This document shows, piece by piece, positions 6,308 through 14,380 of a stretch of 64,000 bases of DNA. The notes under the pieces are model-generated. The model had not been told where the DNA came from. It worked only from the letters and a program-made list of their open reading frames with translations, and did not search any database. This stretch comes from Streptomyces lucensis JCM 4490 (GTDB lineage: Bacteria > Actinomycetota > Actinomycetes > Streptomycetales > Streptomycetaceae), in contig NZ_BMUE01000009.1 of assembly GCF_014650035.1 (NCBI RefSeq), positions 1 through 64,000 on the forward strand, in the 5' to 3' direction. Each line of letters starts with the position of its first letter. Within the stretch, counting starts at the first letter, position 1. The translations under genes were made by a program, and so were the position numbers.

Positions 6308-8401
6308 ATGGCGCCACAGCGCAGCACCGGAACGGATGCGGAAGCGGAACTTCCGGAGTACGCCGGTCACTACCGTCTGGAGTCCCGTCTGGGGTCCGGC
6401 GGCATGGGGGTCGTCCACCTGGCCCGCAGCACCTCGGGGCTGAAGCTCGCGGTGAAGGTCGTACACGCGGAGTTCGCCAGGGATCCCGAGTTCCGGGGCC
6501 GGTTCCGGCAGGAGGTGGCCGCCGCCCGCAGGGTGAGCGGCGCCTTCACCGCGCCCGTCGTGGACGCCGATCCGGAGGCGGAACGGCCGTGGATGGCCAC
6601 GCTGTTCATTCCCGGACCGACGCTCTCCGACCAGGTGAAGCGGAACGGTCCCATGGAGCCCGCCCGGTTGCGGCGGCTGATGGCCGGGCTGGCCGAGGCG
6701 CTGCGCGACATCCACCGGGTGGGGGTGGTGCACCGGGACCTCAAGCCGAGCAACGTACTGCTCGCCGAGGACGGGCCGAAGGTCATCGACTTCGGCATCT
6801 CCCGGCCCAAGGACAGCGAACTGCGCACCGAGACCGGCAAGTTGATCGGCACGCCGCCGTTCATGGCGCCCGAGCAGTTCCGGCGGCCGCGGGAGGTGGG
6901 GCCGGCGGCGGACATCTTCGCCCTCGGGTCGGTGCTGGTGCACGCGGCCACGGGGCGGGGGCCGTTCGACTCCGACAGCCCCTATGTCGTCGCGTACCAG
7001 GTGGTGCACGACGAGCCGGACCTGACCGGGGTGCCGGAGAGCCTGGCGCCGCTGGTGCTGCGCTGCCTGGCCAAGGAGCCCGAAGAGCGGCCGACGCCCG
7101 ACGAGTTGATGCGCGAGCTGAGGTCGGTGGCCGCCTCCTACGACACCCAGGCGTTCATACCGGCCCAGCGCACGAGCCAGGAGGAACGGGAGCCGGAGGC
7201 CGGTGCCGCACAGCCCGAACGGCGGCCCGTGAAGCGCCGGGGGCGGCGGCTGGCGGCCGTGGGTGCCTCGGTGCTGTGCCTGGCCGTGCTCGGCGCCGTG
7301 GCCTCGGTCCAGCTGCTCGGCGGCCGGGACGCGGCGCGGGAGGAGAGTCCGCGGACGGTGCCGGCCGCGTTCGATCCCTGGACGGCGGAACCGGCCGCCA
7401 AGGGCGGCGGGGTGCCGCGCTGCTCGTACGGGGCGGAGAAACTGTTCTGTGCCGAGCCGGGCCTGGTGTTCGCCATGTCCCCGACGGACGGCACCGTGCT
7501 GTGGCGCCACTCCGTCTCCGCGCCGGCCACGAGCGCGCCGGTCGTGTCGGCCGGTCTCGTCCACCCCGGCACCGGCGGCGGGTCCCGGCTGACGGCTCTC
7601 GACCCCGGCTCGGGCCGCGAGGTCTGGAACCGGCGGCTGCCCGCGGGCACGACGGTCCGGTACGCGGGCGGGACGGCCCTGCTCACGGGGGCGGACGGGA
7701 CGGTCAGCGGGGTGGACGCGGCGACCGGCCGCACCGAGTGGCACCGCTCCTTCCCCGGCCGGGGCGCCCCCGCCTTCCAGTCGTTCCCGGGTGACCGGGC
7801 GGCCTACGCCACCTGGACGTCCGGCGACGGGTCGGGCACCCGGGTGGCCGCGGTGGACCCGCGCACCGGGCGGACCCGCTGGGACGTCCGGCTGGGCGGA
7901 ACGTTGCGCCTGTTCGGCGCCGGGGACGGTGCGCTGTTCTTCCTTTCCGTCGACAGCGTCTACGGGGCCGCCGAAGAGGTCGTCCGCTACGTGCCGGCGA
8001 CGAAGGAGACCCGCCGGGTGAGGCTCCCGGTGGCGGTCGACGACGCGCAGGCCACGGTGCGCGGGCAGCGCGTCCACCTGCTGGGCGCGGGGGGCTCCCT
8101 GGTGGCGGTGGACATGGACGCCGGCAGGCAGGTGTGGCGCCTGGAGACCAGTGTGAGCCGGGGCTCCGCGCCGGTCACCGACGGGACGCGGGTGTACTTC
8201 AGCTCGGCCGACGGACGGCTCCTCGCCGCGGACGCGGGCAAGGGGAAGCTGGTCGGGCAGACCCGGGCCCGCCTCGGCGGCCGCCCGGCCGGGGTGGTGG
8301 GGGCGCCGCCCGCGCCGGTCATGGCCGGCCGCCGGCTCTACGCCACCGCCCCCGACGGCACCGTGTTCGCCGTGGACGGGCGCGAGCCGTCGCACTGGTG
8401 A
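6308..8401 (+). CDS. Membrane Ser/Thr protein kinase with extracytoplasmic beta-propeller
   Basis: A 697-residue Hanks-type kinase. The glycine loop GSGGMGVVH is at about 29-37, the ATP-binding Lys is K50, the catalytic motif HRDLKPSN is at 142-149 (Asp144), and DFG is at 161-163. A single membrane segment lies at about 314-336. The outer half (about 375-697) has repeated blades such as GTVLWRHS, GREVWNRRL, GRTEWHRS and GRQVWRLE, typical of PQQ-like beta-propellers. The likely role is sensing an envelope ligand and phosphorylating cytoplasmic Ser/Thr targets; neither ligand nor target is known. It is transcribed alone, convergent with ilvD. Confidence 0.9.
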   Translation: MAPQRSTGTDAEAELPEYAGHYRLESRLGSGGMGVVHLARSTSGLKLAVKVVHAEFARDPEFRGRFRQEVAAARRVSGAFTAPVVDADPEAERPWMATLFIPGPTLSDQVKRNGPMEPARLRRLMAGLAEALRDIHRVGVVHRDLKPSNVLLAEDGPKVIDFGISRPKDSELRTETGKLIGTPPFMAPEQFRRPREVGPAADIFALGSVLVHAATGRGPFDSDSPYVVAYQVVHDEPDLTGVPESLAPLVLRCLAKEPEERPTPDELMRELRSVAASYDTQAFIPAQRTSQEEREPEAGAAQPERRPVKRRGRRLAAVGASVLCLAVLGAVASVQLLGGRDAAREESPRTVPAAFDPWTAEPAAKGGGVPRCSYGAEKLFCAEPGLVFAMSPTDGTVLWRHSVSAPATSAPVVSAGLVHPGTGGGSRLTALDPGSGREVWNRRLPAGTTVRYAGGTALLTGADGTVSGVDAATGRTEWHRSFPGRGAPAFQSFPGDRAAYATWTSGDGSGTRVAAVDPRTGRTRWDVRLGGTLRLFGAGDGALFFLSVDSVYGAAEEVVRYVPATKETRRVRLPVAVDDAQATVRGQRVHLLGAGGSLVAVDMDAGRQVWRLETSVSRGSAPVTDGTRVYFSSADGRLLAADAGKGKLVGQTRARLGGRPAGVVGAPPAPVMAGRRLYATAPDGTVFAVDGREPSHW

Positions 8402-8405
8402 GACG

Positions 8406-8443
8406 GCGAAGGGGCCGCCTCCCGGTGGAGGCGGCCCCTTCGC
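8406..8443. terminator. Bidirectional terminator between the kinase gene and ilvD
   Basis: A perfect 17-base stem (8406-8422 with 8427-8443) and CGGT loop lie exactly between two convergent genes. This is one of the strongest hairpins in the window. Confidence 0.85.
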
Positions 8444-8452
8444 TGCGGCGGA

Positions 8453-10306
8453 TCAGCCGAGCTTGCCGACGTCGCGCACCGCGCCCTTGTCCGCGCTGGT
8501 CGCCATCGCCGCGTAGGCGCGCAGGGCGGCGGAGACCTTGCGGTCGCGGTCCTTCGGGGCGTACGCGCCGTCGAGTTCCTGGTCGCGGCGGGCCAGCTCG
8601 GCCTCGTCCACCAGCAGCTCGATCGTGCGGTTCGGGATGTCGATGCGGATGCGGTCGCCGTCCCGCACCAGGGCGATGGTGCCGCCGGAGGCCGCCTCCG
8701 GGGAGGCGTGGCCGATGGAGAGGCCGGACGTGCCGCCGGAGAAGCGGCCGTCGGTGATCAGGGCGCAGGACTTGCCGAGGCCGCGGCCCTTCAGGTACGA
8801 GGTCGGGTACAGCATCTCCTGCATGCCCGGGCCGCCCTTGGGGCCCTCGTAGCGGATGACGACGACGTCGCCCTCCTTGACCTCCTGGGTGAGGATCCGC
8901 TGGACGGCCTCCTCCTGGGACTCGCAGACCACGGCCGGGCCCTCGAAGGTCCAGATCGACTCGTCGACGCCGGCGGTCTTCACCACGCAGCCGTCGACCG
9001 CCAGGTTGCCCTTGAGGACCGCGAGGCCGCCGTCCTTGGAGTAGGCGTGCTCGGCGGAGCGGATGCAGCCGTTCTCGCCGTCGTCGTCCAGGGCCTCCCA
9101 GCGCTCGGACTGGGAGAAGGCCTCCGCGGAGCGCTTGCAGCCGGGGGCCGCGTGCCACAGTTCGACGGCCTCGGGGGACGGGGAGCCGCCGCGCACGTCC
9201 CAGGTCTTCAGCCAGTCCGCCAGGGACGGGCTGTGCACCGCGTGCACGTCCTCGTTGAGCAGGCCCGCGCGGTGCAGCTCGCCGAGCAGGGCGGGGATGC
9301 CGCCGGCGCGGTGCACGTCCTCCATGTAGTACGTGCGGTCCTTCGCGACGTTGGGCGCGACCTTGGCGAGGCAGGGCACGCGGCGGGAGACGGCGTCGAT
9401 CTGCTCCAGGCCGAAGGGGACGCCGGCCTCCTGGGCGGCGGCGAGCAGGTGCAGGATCGTGTTGGTGGAGCCGCCCATCGCGATGTCCAGGGCCATGGCG
9501 TTCTCGAAGGCCTGGATGGTGGCGATGCCCCGCGGCAGGACCGTGTCGTCGTCCTGCTCGTAGTAGCGGCGGGTGACGTCCATGACCGTGCGGGCCGCGT
9601 CGACGTACAGCTGCCTGCGGGCGGTGTGGGTGGCGAGGACCGAGCCGTTGCCGGGGAGGGAGAGGCCGATGGCCTCGGTCAGGCAGTTCATCGAGTTGGC
9701 GGTGAACATGCCGGAACAGCTGCCGCAGGTCGGGCAGGCGTTCTCCTCGATGCGGAGGATGTCCTCGTCGGAGATCTTGTCGTTGACGGCGTCGGAGATC
9801 GCGTCGACCAGGTCGAGCGTGCGGACCGTGCCGTCGACCAGCGTGGCGCGGCCGGACTCCATCGGACCGCCGGAGACGAAGACGGCCGGGATGTTCAGGC
9901 GCAGGGCGGCCATCAGCATGCCCGGGGTGATCTTGTCGCAGTTGGAGATGCACACCAGGGCGTCGGCGCAGTGCGCCTCGACCATGTACTCCACGGAGTC
10001 CGCGATCAGCTCGCGGGAGGGCAGCGAGTAGAGCATGCCGCCGTGGCCCATCGCGATGCCGTCGTCCACGGCGATGGTGTTGAACTCGCGCGGGATGCCG
10101 CCCGCCTCCGTGATCGCCTCGCTGACGATCCGGCCGACCGGCTGGAGGTGGGTGTGGCCCGGCACGAACTCGGTGAAGGAGTTCGCGACGGCGATGACCG
10201 GCTTCCGGCCGATGTCCGCGCCCGGTACACCGGAGGCGCGCATCAGGGCGCGGGCGCCCGCCATGTTGCGGCCGTGGGTGACTGTGCGGGACCTCAGCTC
10301 GGGCAT
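8453..10306 (-). CDS. ilvD: Dihydroxy-acid dehydratase
   Basis: Fe-S enzyme of valine, leucine and isoleucine synthesis that dehydrates 2,3-dihydroxy acids to 2-oxo acids. The 617-residue length is normal. Conserved cysteine segments are visible at SNCDKITPGM and CPTCGSCSGMF, plus the C-terminal motif GRFSGGTSGLSIGH. The ATG follows a GGAGCGAGC ribosome site. It appears monocistronic, with a TetR/isomerase pair upstream on the same strand. Confidence 0.96.
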   Translation of the reverse strand: MPELRSRTVTHGRNMAGARALMRASGVPGADIGRKPVIAVANSFTEFVPGHTHLQPVGRIVSEAITEAGGIPREFNTIAVDDGIAMGHGGMLYSLPSRELIADSVEYMVEAHCADALVCISNCDKITPGMLMAALRLNIPAVFVSGGPMESGRATLVDGTVRTLDLVDAISDAVNDKISDEDILRIEENACPTCGSCSGMFTANSMNCLTEAIGLSLPGNGSVLATHTARRQLYVDAARTVMDVTRRYYEQDDDTVLPRGIATIQAFENAMALDIAMGGSTNTILHLLAAAQEAGVPFGLEQIDAVSRRVPCLAKVAPNVAKDRTYYMEDVHRAGGIPALLGELHRAGLLNEDVHAVHSPSLADWLKTWDVRGGSPSPEAVELWHAAPGCKRSAEAFSQSERWEALDDDGENGCIRSAEHAYSKDGGLAVLKGNLAVDGCVVKTAGVDESIWTFEGPAVVCESQEEAVQRILTQEVKEGDVVVIRYEGPKGGPGMQEMLYPTSYLKGRGLGKSCALITDGRFSGGTSGLSIGHASPEAASGGTIALVRDGDRIRIDIPNRTIELLVDEAELARRDQELDGAYAPKDRDRKVSAALRAYAAMATSADKGAVRDVGKLG

Positions 10307-10431
10307 CGTCGCTCGCTCCTTCGAAGACCTTCTGCCAGAGAGTTCTGACTCGTTACGAGCGTACGCCGCCGCTCCAAGGACTGGACATGGTTGTCCGGAA
10401 TGCGGGACGCGTGTTCCACGGACCGTCCCGT

Positions 10432-11037
10432 TCAGGGGCGCGTCAGATGCCCCTGGACGACCGGCGCGACACGCGCGATGATCAGCTCCAGGTCCACGGA
10501 CGCCAGGGGCTCCAGCTTGATCACGTAGCGCATCATCGCCGTGCCCACCACCTGGGCGGCCGCCAGCTCGGCGCGCAGTTCCGCGTCCGGAAGGTCCAGC
10601 TGGGCGGCGATGCGGCGCAGCAGCTGGGCGGCGACCAGGCGGCGGAAGACCGCCGCGGCGGTCTCGTTGTTCACGGCGGACCGCAGGATCGCCAGGAGGG
10701 GCGTACGGGTCGTGGGGTTCTCCCAGACGCCGAAGACGAAGCGGGTCAGCCGCTCCCCCACCCCGTCCAGCGGGCCCTCGGCCAGCGTGTTCGGGGCGTT
10801 CAGCGCGGGTGCGAAGGCGACCTCGACAGCCGCCTCGAAGACCTGCTCCTTGGTGCCGAAGTAGTGGTGGACGAGCGCGGAGTCCACGCCGGCGGCCTTG
10901 GCGATCCCGCGTACGGACGTCTTCTCGTACCCGCGCTCGGAGAACTCCTCGCGGGCCGCGGCGAGGATGCGGTCGCGGGTGCCGGCGGACTCGGTGCGCG
11001 GGGGGCGGCCCCGCCGCCGCGCCGTGGGCTCGCTCAT
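10432..11037 (-). CDS. TetR-family transcriptional regulator
   Basis: A 201-residue regulator with the N-terminal TetR helix-turn-helix at about residues 20-65 (RDRILAAAREEFSERGYEKTSVRGIAKAAGVDSALVHHYFGTK split over that span). The remainder is the ligand-binding and dimer domain. Its ATG overlaps the end of the upstream isomerase-like gene by four bases, so both are made from one transcript. The effector and target genes are unknown; self-regulation of the pair would be usual. Confidence 0.88.
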   Translation of the reverse strand: MSEPTARRRGRPPRTESAGTRDRILAAAREEFSERGYEKTSVRGIAKAAGVDSALVHHYFGTKEQVFEAAVEVAFAPALNAPNTLAEGPLDGVGERLTRFVFGVWENPTTRTPLLAILRSAVNNETAAAVFRRLVAAQLLRRIAAQLDLPDAELRAELAAAQVVGTAMMRYVIKLEPLASVDLELIIARVAPVVQGHLTRP

Positions 11038-11846
11038 CGTCCCCGTACCCGTGCGGCCGAGGCCAGGTGCTTGCGGGTGAACTCCAGGGCCTCGGCGAGA
11101 TCCGCCTCGCGCTCGGCGCTGGACATCGCCCGCCGGGTGTTGACCTCGATCACGACGTGGCCGTCGAAGCCGGTGAGCGCGAGGCGCTCCAGCACCTCGG
11201 CGCAGGGCTGGGTGCCGCGGCCGGGCACGAGGTGCTCGTCCTTGGCGGAGCCCCGGCCGTCGGCGAGGTGGACGTGGCCGAGGCGGTCGCCCATGCGGTC
11301 GATCATGTCCAGGGCGTCGGTGCGGGCCGTCGCCGTGTGGCTGAGGTCGATCGTGAAGTGCCGGTAGTCGTGCTGGGTGACGTCCCAGTCGGGGGCGTAG
11401 GCGAGCATCTCGCGGTCGCGGTAGCGCCACGGGTACATGTTCTCGACGGCGAACCGCACGTCCGTCTCGTTCGCCATCCGCCAGATGCCGTCGACGAAGT
11501 CCCGGCCGTACTGCCGCTGCCAGCGGAACGGCGGGTGGACGACGACGGTCGAGGCGCCCAGCCGTTCGGCGGCCGCCTGGGCCCGCTGGAGCTTGACCCA
11601 CGGGTCGGTGGACCAGACGCGCTGGGTGATCAGCAGGCAGGGGGCGTGGACGGCCAGGATCGGGACGCCGTGGTAGTCCGACAGGCGGCGCAGCGCGTCG
11701 ACGTCCTGGCTCACCGGGTCGGTCCACACCATCAGCTCGACGCCGTCGTAGCCGAGGCGCGCGGCGATCTCGAAGGCCGTCGCCGTCGACTCCGGATACA
11801 CGGAGGCGGTCGACAGCGCCACGCGCACGTCCCTTGGTTCAGCCAC
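11034..11846 (-). CDS. Sugar phosphate isomerase/epimerase-like TIM-barrel protein
   Basis: A 270-residue protein of the xylose isomerase-like/AP endonuclease 2 superfamily. Metal-binding positions appear in VVVHPPFRW, AVENMYP, DLSHTATA, GHVHLADGRG and VIEVNTR, as expected for the barrel. The reaction is not identifiable. The GTG start lies six bases after a TAAGGT hexamer, suggesting a leaderless message. It is translationally coupled to the downstream TetR gene. Confidence 0.8.
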   Translation of the reverse strand: MAEPRDVRVALSTASVYPESTATAFEIAARLGYDGVELMVWTDPVSQDVDALRRLSDYHGVPILAVHAPCLLITQRVWSTDPWVKLQRAQAAAERLGASTVVVHPPFRWQRQYGRDFVDGIWRMANETDVRFAVENMYPWRYRDREMLAYAPDWDVTQHDYRHFTIDLSHTATARTDALDMIDRMGDRLGHVHLADGRGSAKDEHLVPGRGTQPCAEVLERLALTGFDGHVVIEVNTRRAMSSAEREADLAEALEFTRKHLASAARVRGR

Positions 11847-12053
11847 TCCGTCACCTTACGGGGTGGGGTGGCCCGGGCGACGGGTGTCCGTTGGCCGTTG
11901 TGACCTTCGCCATGGGCGGCCGGGGCGGGTACCGGGCACGGGCGCGGGGGTGCGTCGTGCGCGGTTCGGGTGCGGTGCGGCAGGTGCCGGGGCCGCCGGC
12001 CGGGTGCCCGGGCACCGCGCGTCTCACGGCGGGCGCGAGACACCCTCTGGGGC

Positions 12054-12986
12054 CTAGTCGGAGTCCATGTGGTCGAGGTGGCGCAGGATCACGCCCTCGC
12101 GCAGTGCCCAGGGGCATATCTCCAGGCTCTCCACGCCGAACAGGTCCATCGCCCCCTCGGCCACCAGGGCGCCGGCCAGCAGCTGGCCGGCCCGGCCGTC
12201 GGACACCCCGGAGAGCTCGGCGCGCTGCTCCGTGGTCATGCCGGCCAGGCGCGGGACCCAGGCCTCCAGGGACTCGCGCTTGAGCTCGCGCTGGACGTAC
12301 AGGCCCTCGGCGCTGCGGGCGGCGCCGGCGATGCGGGCGAGCTGCTTGAAGGTCTTGGAGGTGGCGACCACGTGGTCGGGGGTGCCGAAGCGGCTGAACT
12401 CGCCGACCGTGCGGGCGATCTCCGCACGGGCGTGGCGGCGCAGTGCCCGGACGTCCTCCGGGTCCGGCGGGTCCCCGGGCAGCCAGGCGGCGGTGAGGCG
12501 GCCCGCGCCGAGCGGGAGGGAGACGGCGGCGTCCGGCTCCTCGTCCATGCCGAAGGCGATCTCCAGGGATCCGCCGCCGATGTCCAGAACCAGCAGCTTC
12601 CCGGCGGACCAGCCGAACCACCGGCGGACCGCGAGGAAGGTGAGCCGGGCCTCCTCCTCGCCGGTGACCACCTGGAGCCGTACGCCGGTCTCGGCCTCCA
12701 CGCGCGCGAGGACGTCGTCGGCGTTGACGGCGTCCCGCACCGCCGAGGTCGCGAACGGCAGCAGGTCCTCCACGCCCTTGTCCTCGGCCGCCTGGAGCGC
12801 GTCCCGCACGACGGCGATCAGCTTCTCGATGCCGTCGTCGCCGATGGCGCCGCTGTCGTCGAGCAGTTGGGCGAGCCGGAGTTCGACCTTGTGCGAATGC
12901 GCGGGCAGCGGGCACGCACCGGGATGCGCGTCCACCACCAGCAGATGCACCGTGTTCGATCCCACGTCCAGGACACCGAGTCTCAT
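12054..12986 (-). CDS. ppx: Ppx/GppA-family phosphatase
   Basis: A 310-residue member of the exopolyphosphatase/guanosine pentaphosphatase family (ASKHA fold). The two phosphate-binding motifs are DVGSNTVHLLV (about residues 7-17) and DIGGGSLEIAFG. The short actinobacterial form lacks the C-terminal domain of E. coli Ppx. It could hydrolyse polyphosphate or pppGpp; sequence alone does not decide. The start ATG lies seven bases after TAGCGT (12994-12999), so the message may be leaderless. The 11847-12053 gap upstream of the isomerase shows nothing clear. Confidence 0.85.
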   Translation of the reverse strand: MRLGVLDVGSNTVHLLVVDAHPGACPLPAHSHKVELRLAQLLDDSGAIGDDGIEKLIAVVRDALQAAEDKGVEDLLPFATSAVRDAVNADDVLARVEAETGVRLQVVTGEEEARLTFLAVRRWFGWSAGKLLVLDIGGGSLEIAFGMDEEPDAAVSLPLGAGRLTAAWLPGDPPDPEDVRALRRHARAEIARTVGEFSRFGTPDHVVATSKTFKQLARIAGAARSAEGLYVQRELKRESLEAWVPRLAGMTTEQRAELSGVSDGRAGQLLAGALVAEGAMDLFGVESLEICPWALREGVILRHLDHMDSD

Positions 12987-13057
12987 GTACGGAACGCTAC
13001 TGCCAGAACGTCCCTTCCCGGTCCCCGGATCGGGCTCCGGCCACTTACCCTGGATGG

Positions 13058-13912
13058 GTGCCAAAGACGAAGCAGGCGAACTCCGGGAAAACCGAAAAGG
13101 CGGACAAGGTTCGCAAGAGCGCCAAATCCCCCAAGCGGTCGAAGGTGAGCGACGAGAAGGGGCTCGACTTCGCCCGCGCCTGGGTGGAGTTCCCTGATCC
13201 CGCGGACGAGGAGCAGGTCTTCCGCTGTGATCTGACATGGCTGACCTCTCGCTGGAACTGCATCTTCGGCAGCGGCTGCCAGGGCATCCAGGCGGGCCGC
13301 GCGGACGACGGGTGCTGCTCGCTGGGCGCCCACTTCTCCGACGAGGACGACGAGAAGCGGGTCGCCGGGCACGTGGCACGGCTCACCCCGGAGATCTGGC
13401 AGCACCACGCCGAGGGCACGCGCGACGGCTGGGTCTCCGAGGACGAGGAGGGGTCCCGGCAGACGCGGCCCTTCCAGGGGTCCTGCATCTTCCAGAACCG
13501 GCCCGGGTTCGCGGGCGGCGCGGGCTGCTCGCTGCACATCCTCGCGCTGCGGGAGGGCCGGGAGCCGCTGGAGACCAAGCCCGACGTGTGCTGGCAGCTG
13601 CCGATCCGGCGGACGTACGACTGGATCGACCGGCCCGACGACACGCGCGTGCTGCAGGTGTCCATCGGTGAGTACGACCGGCGGGGCTGGGGTCCGGGCG
13701 GCCACGACCTGCACTGGTGGTGCACGTCGGCGACCTCTGCGCACGGGGCGGGGGAGCCGGTGTACGTCTCCTACCGGGCCGAGCTGACCGAGCTGATGGG
13801 CAAGGCCGGCTACGACCGTCTGGTCGAGCTGTGCGAGCAGCGACTGGCGTCGCGGCTGCCGCTGGTCGCTCCGCATCCGGCGGACCCCGCGGATCCGCCG
13901 CCGGCGCCGTAG
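13058..13912 (+). CDS. Cysteine-rich conserved hypothetical protein
   Basis: A 284-residue protein with a Lys-rich N-terminus (about 1-35) and a domain containing many Cys: FRCDLTW, NCIFGSGCQG, GCCSLG, GSCIFQ, GCSLH, DVCWQ, WWCTS. The spacing suggests a metal or Fe-S site, broadly like the DUF3109/YkgJ cysteine-cluster proteins, but I do not claim membership. The GTG start lies six bases after TACCCT (13046-13051), so the message is probably leaderless. It is divergent from the Ppx-like gene, with 71 bases between starts. Confidence 0.75.
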   Translation: MPKTKQANSGKTEKADKVRKSAKSPKRSKVSDEKGLDFARAWVEFPDPADEEQVFRCDLTWLTSRWNCIFGSGCQGIQAGRADDGCCSLGAHFSDEDDEKRVAGHVARLTPEIWQHHAEGTRDGWVSEDEEGSRQTRPFQGSCIFQNRPGFAGGAGCSLHILALREGREPLETKPDVCWQLPIRRTYDWIDRPDDTRVLQVSIGEYDRRGWGPGGHDLHWWCTSATSAHGAGEPVYVSYRAELTELMGKAGYDRLVELCEQRLASRLPLVAPHPADPADPPPAP

Positions 13913-14060
13913 GGCCGGCGGGGCGTTCGACCTGGCCGGTCCGGCGCCGTGGGTCCAGCGGGCCCGTTCTCTTCCCACCCGCCCACCCGTCTCGGTCGGC
14001 TGAGAGGCCACCCCGCGGGTTCGCCCCCGCGGCCCCGGCCGCACGGCCTGGCGGACTCAC

Positions 14061-14275
14061 CCCGCCCACGCGCTCCCACGTTTCCCACGGGCCCGACGGA
14101 GCTGCGGTGATCCCCCGCCCAACGCGCTCCCACGTTTCCCCCCAACCCGACGGGGGTGCGGTGATCCCCCGCCCGGCAGCCGCCTCCGCTACCCATGAGC
14201 CCCGCCGGAACCACGGCCAACCACCGCCCGGCAGCCGCCTCCGCCTCCCATGAGCCCCGCCGGAGCCGCTGCGGG
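14061..14275 (+). repeat. Four imperfect ~54-bp tandem repeats in a gene-free gap
   Basis: The gap 13913-14380 contains two related pairs of units: 14061-14113 and 14114-14167 (sharing CGCTCCCACGTTTCCC and TGCGGTGATCC), then 14168-14223 and 14224-14275 (sharing CCGCCCGGCAGCCGCCTCCG and CCCATGAGCCCCGCCGGA). Reading frames through the block are not conserved between units, so it is probably non-coding. No promoter or terminator was seen in the rest of the gap. Confidence 0.65.
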
Positions 14276-14380
14276 CCAGTGTCCGGTGGCGGCTCTCGCT
14301 CCGCTCCCGCCGAAGCTCCGGTACCCCATCCGGCAGCCCGGTCCGTCCTCGCCTGTCTTTCCGTCCCCCTTCCGGAACGG

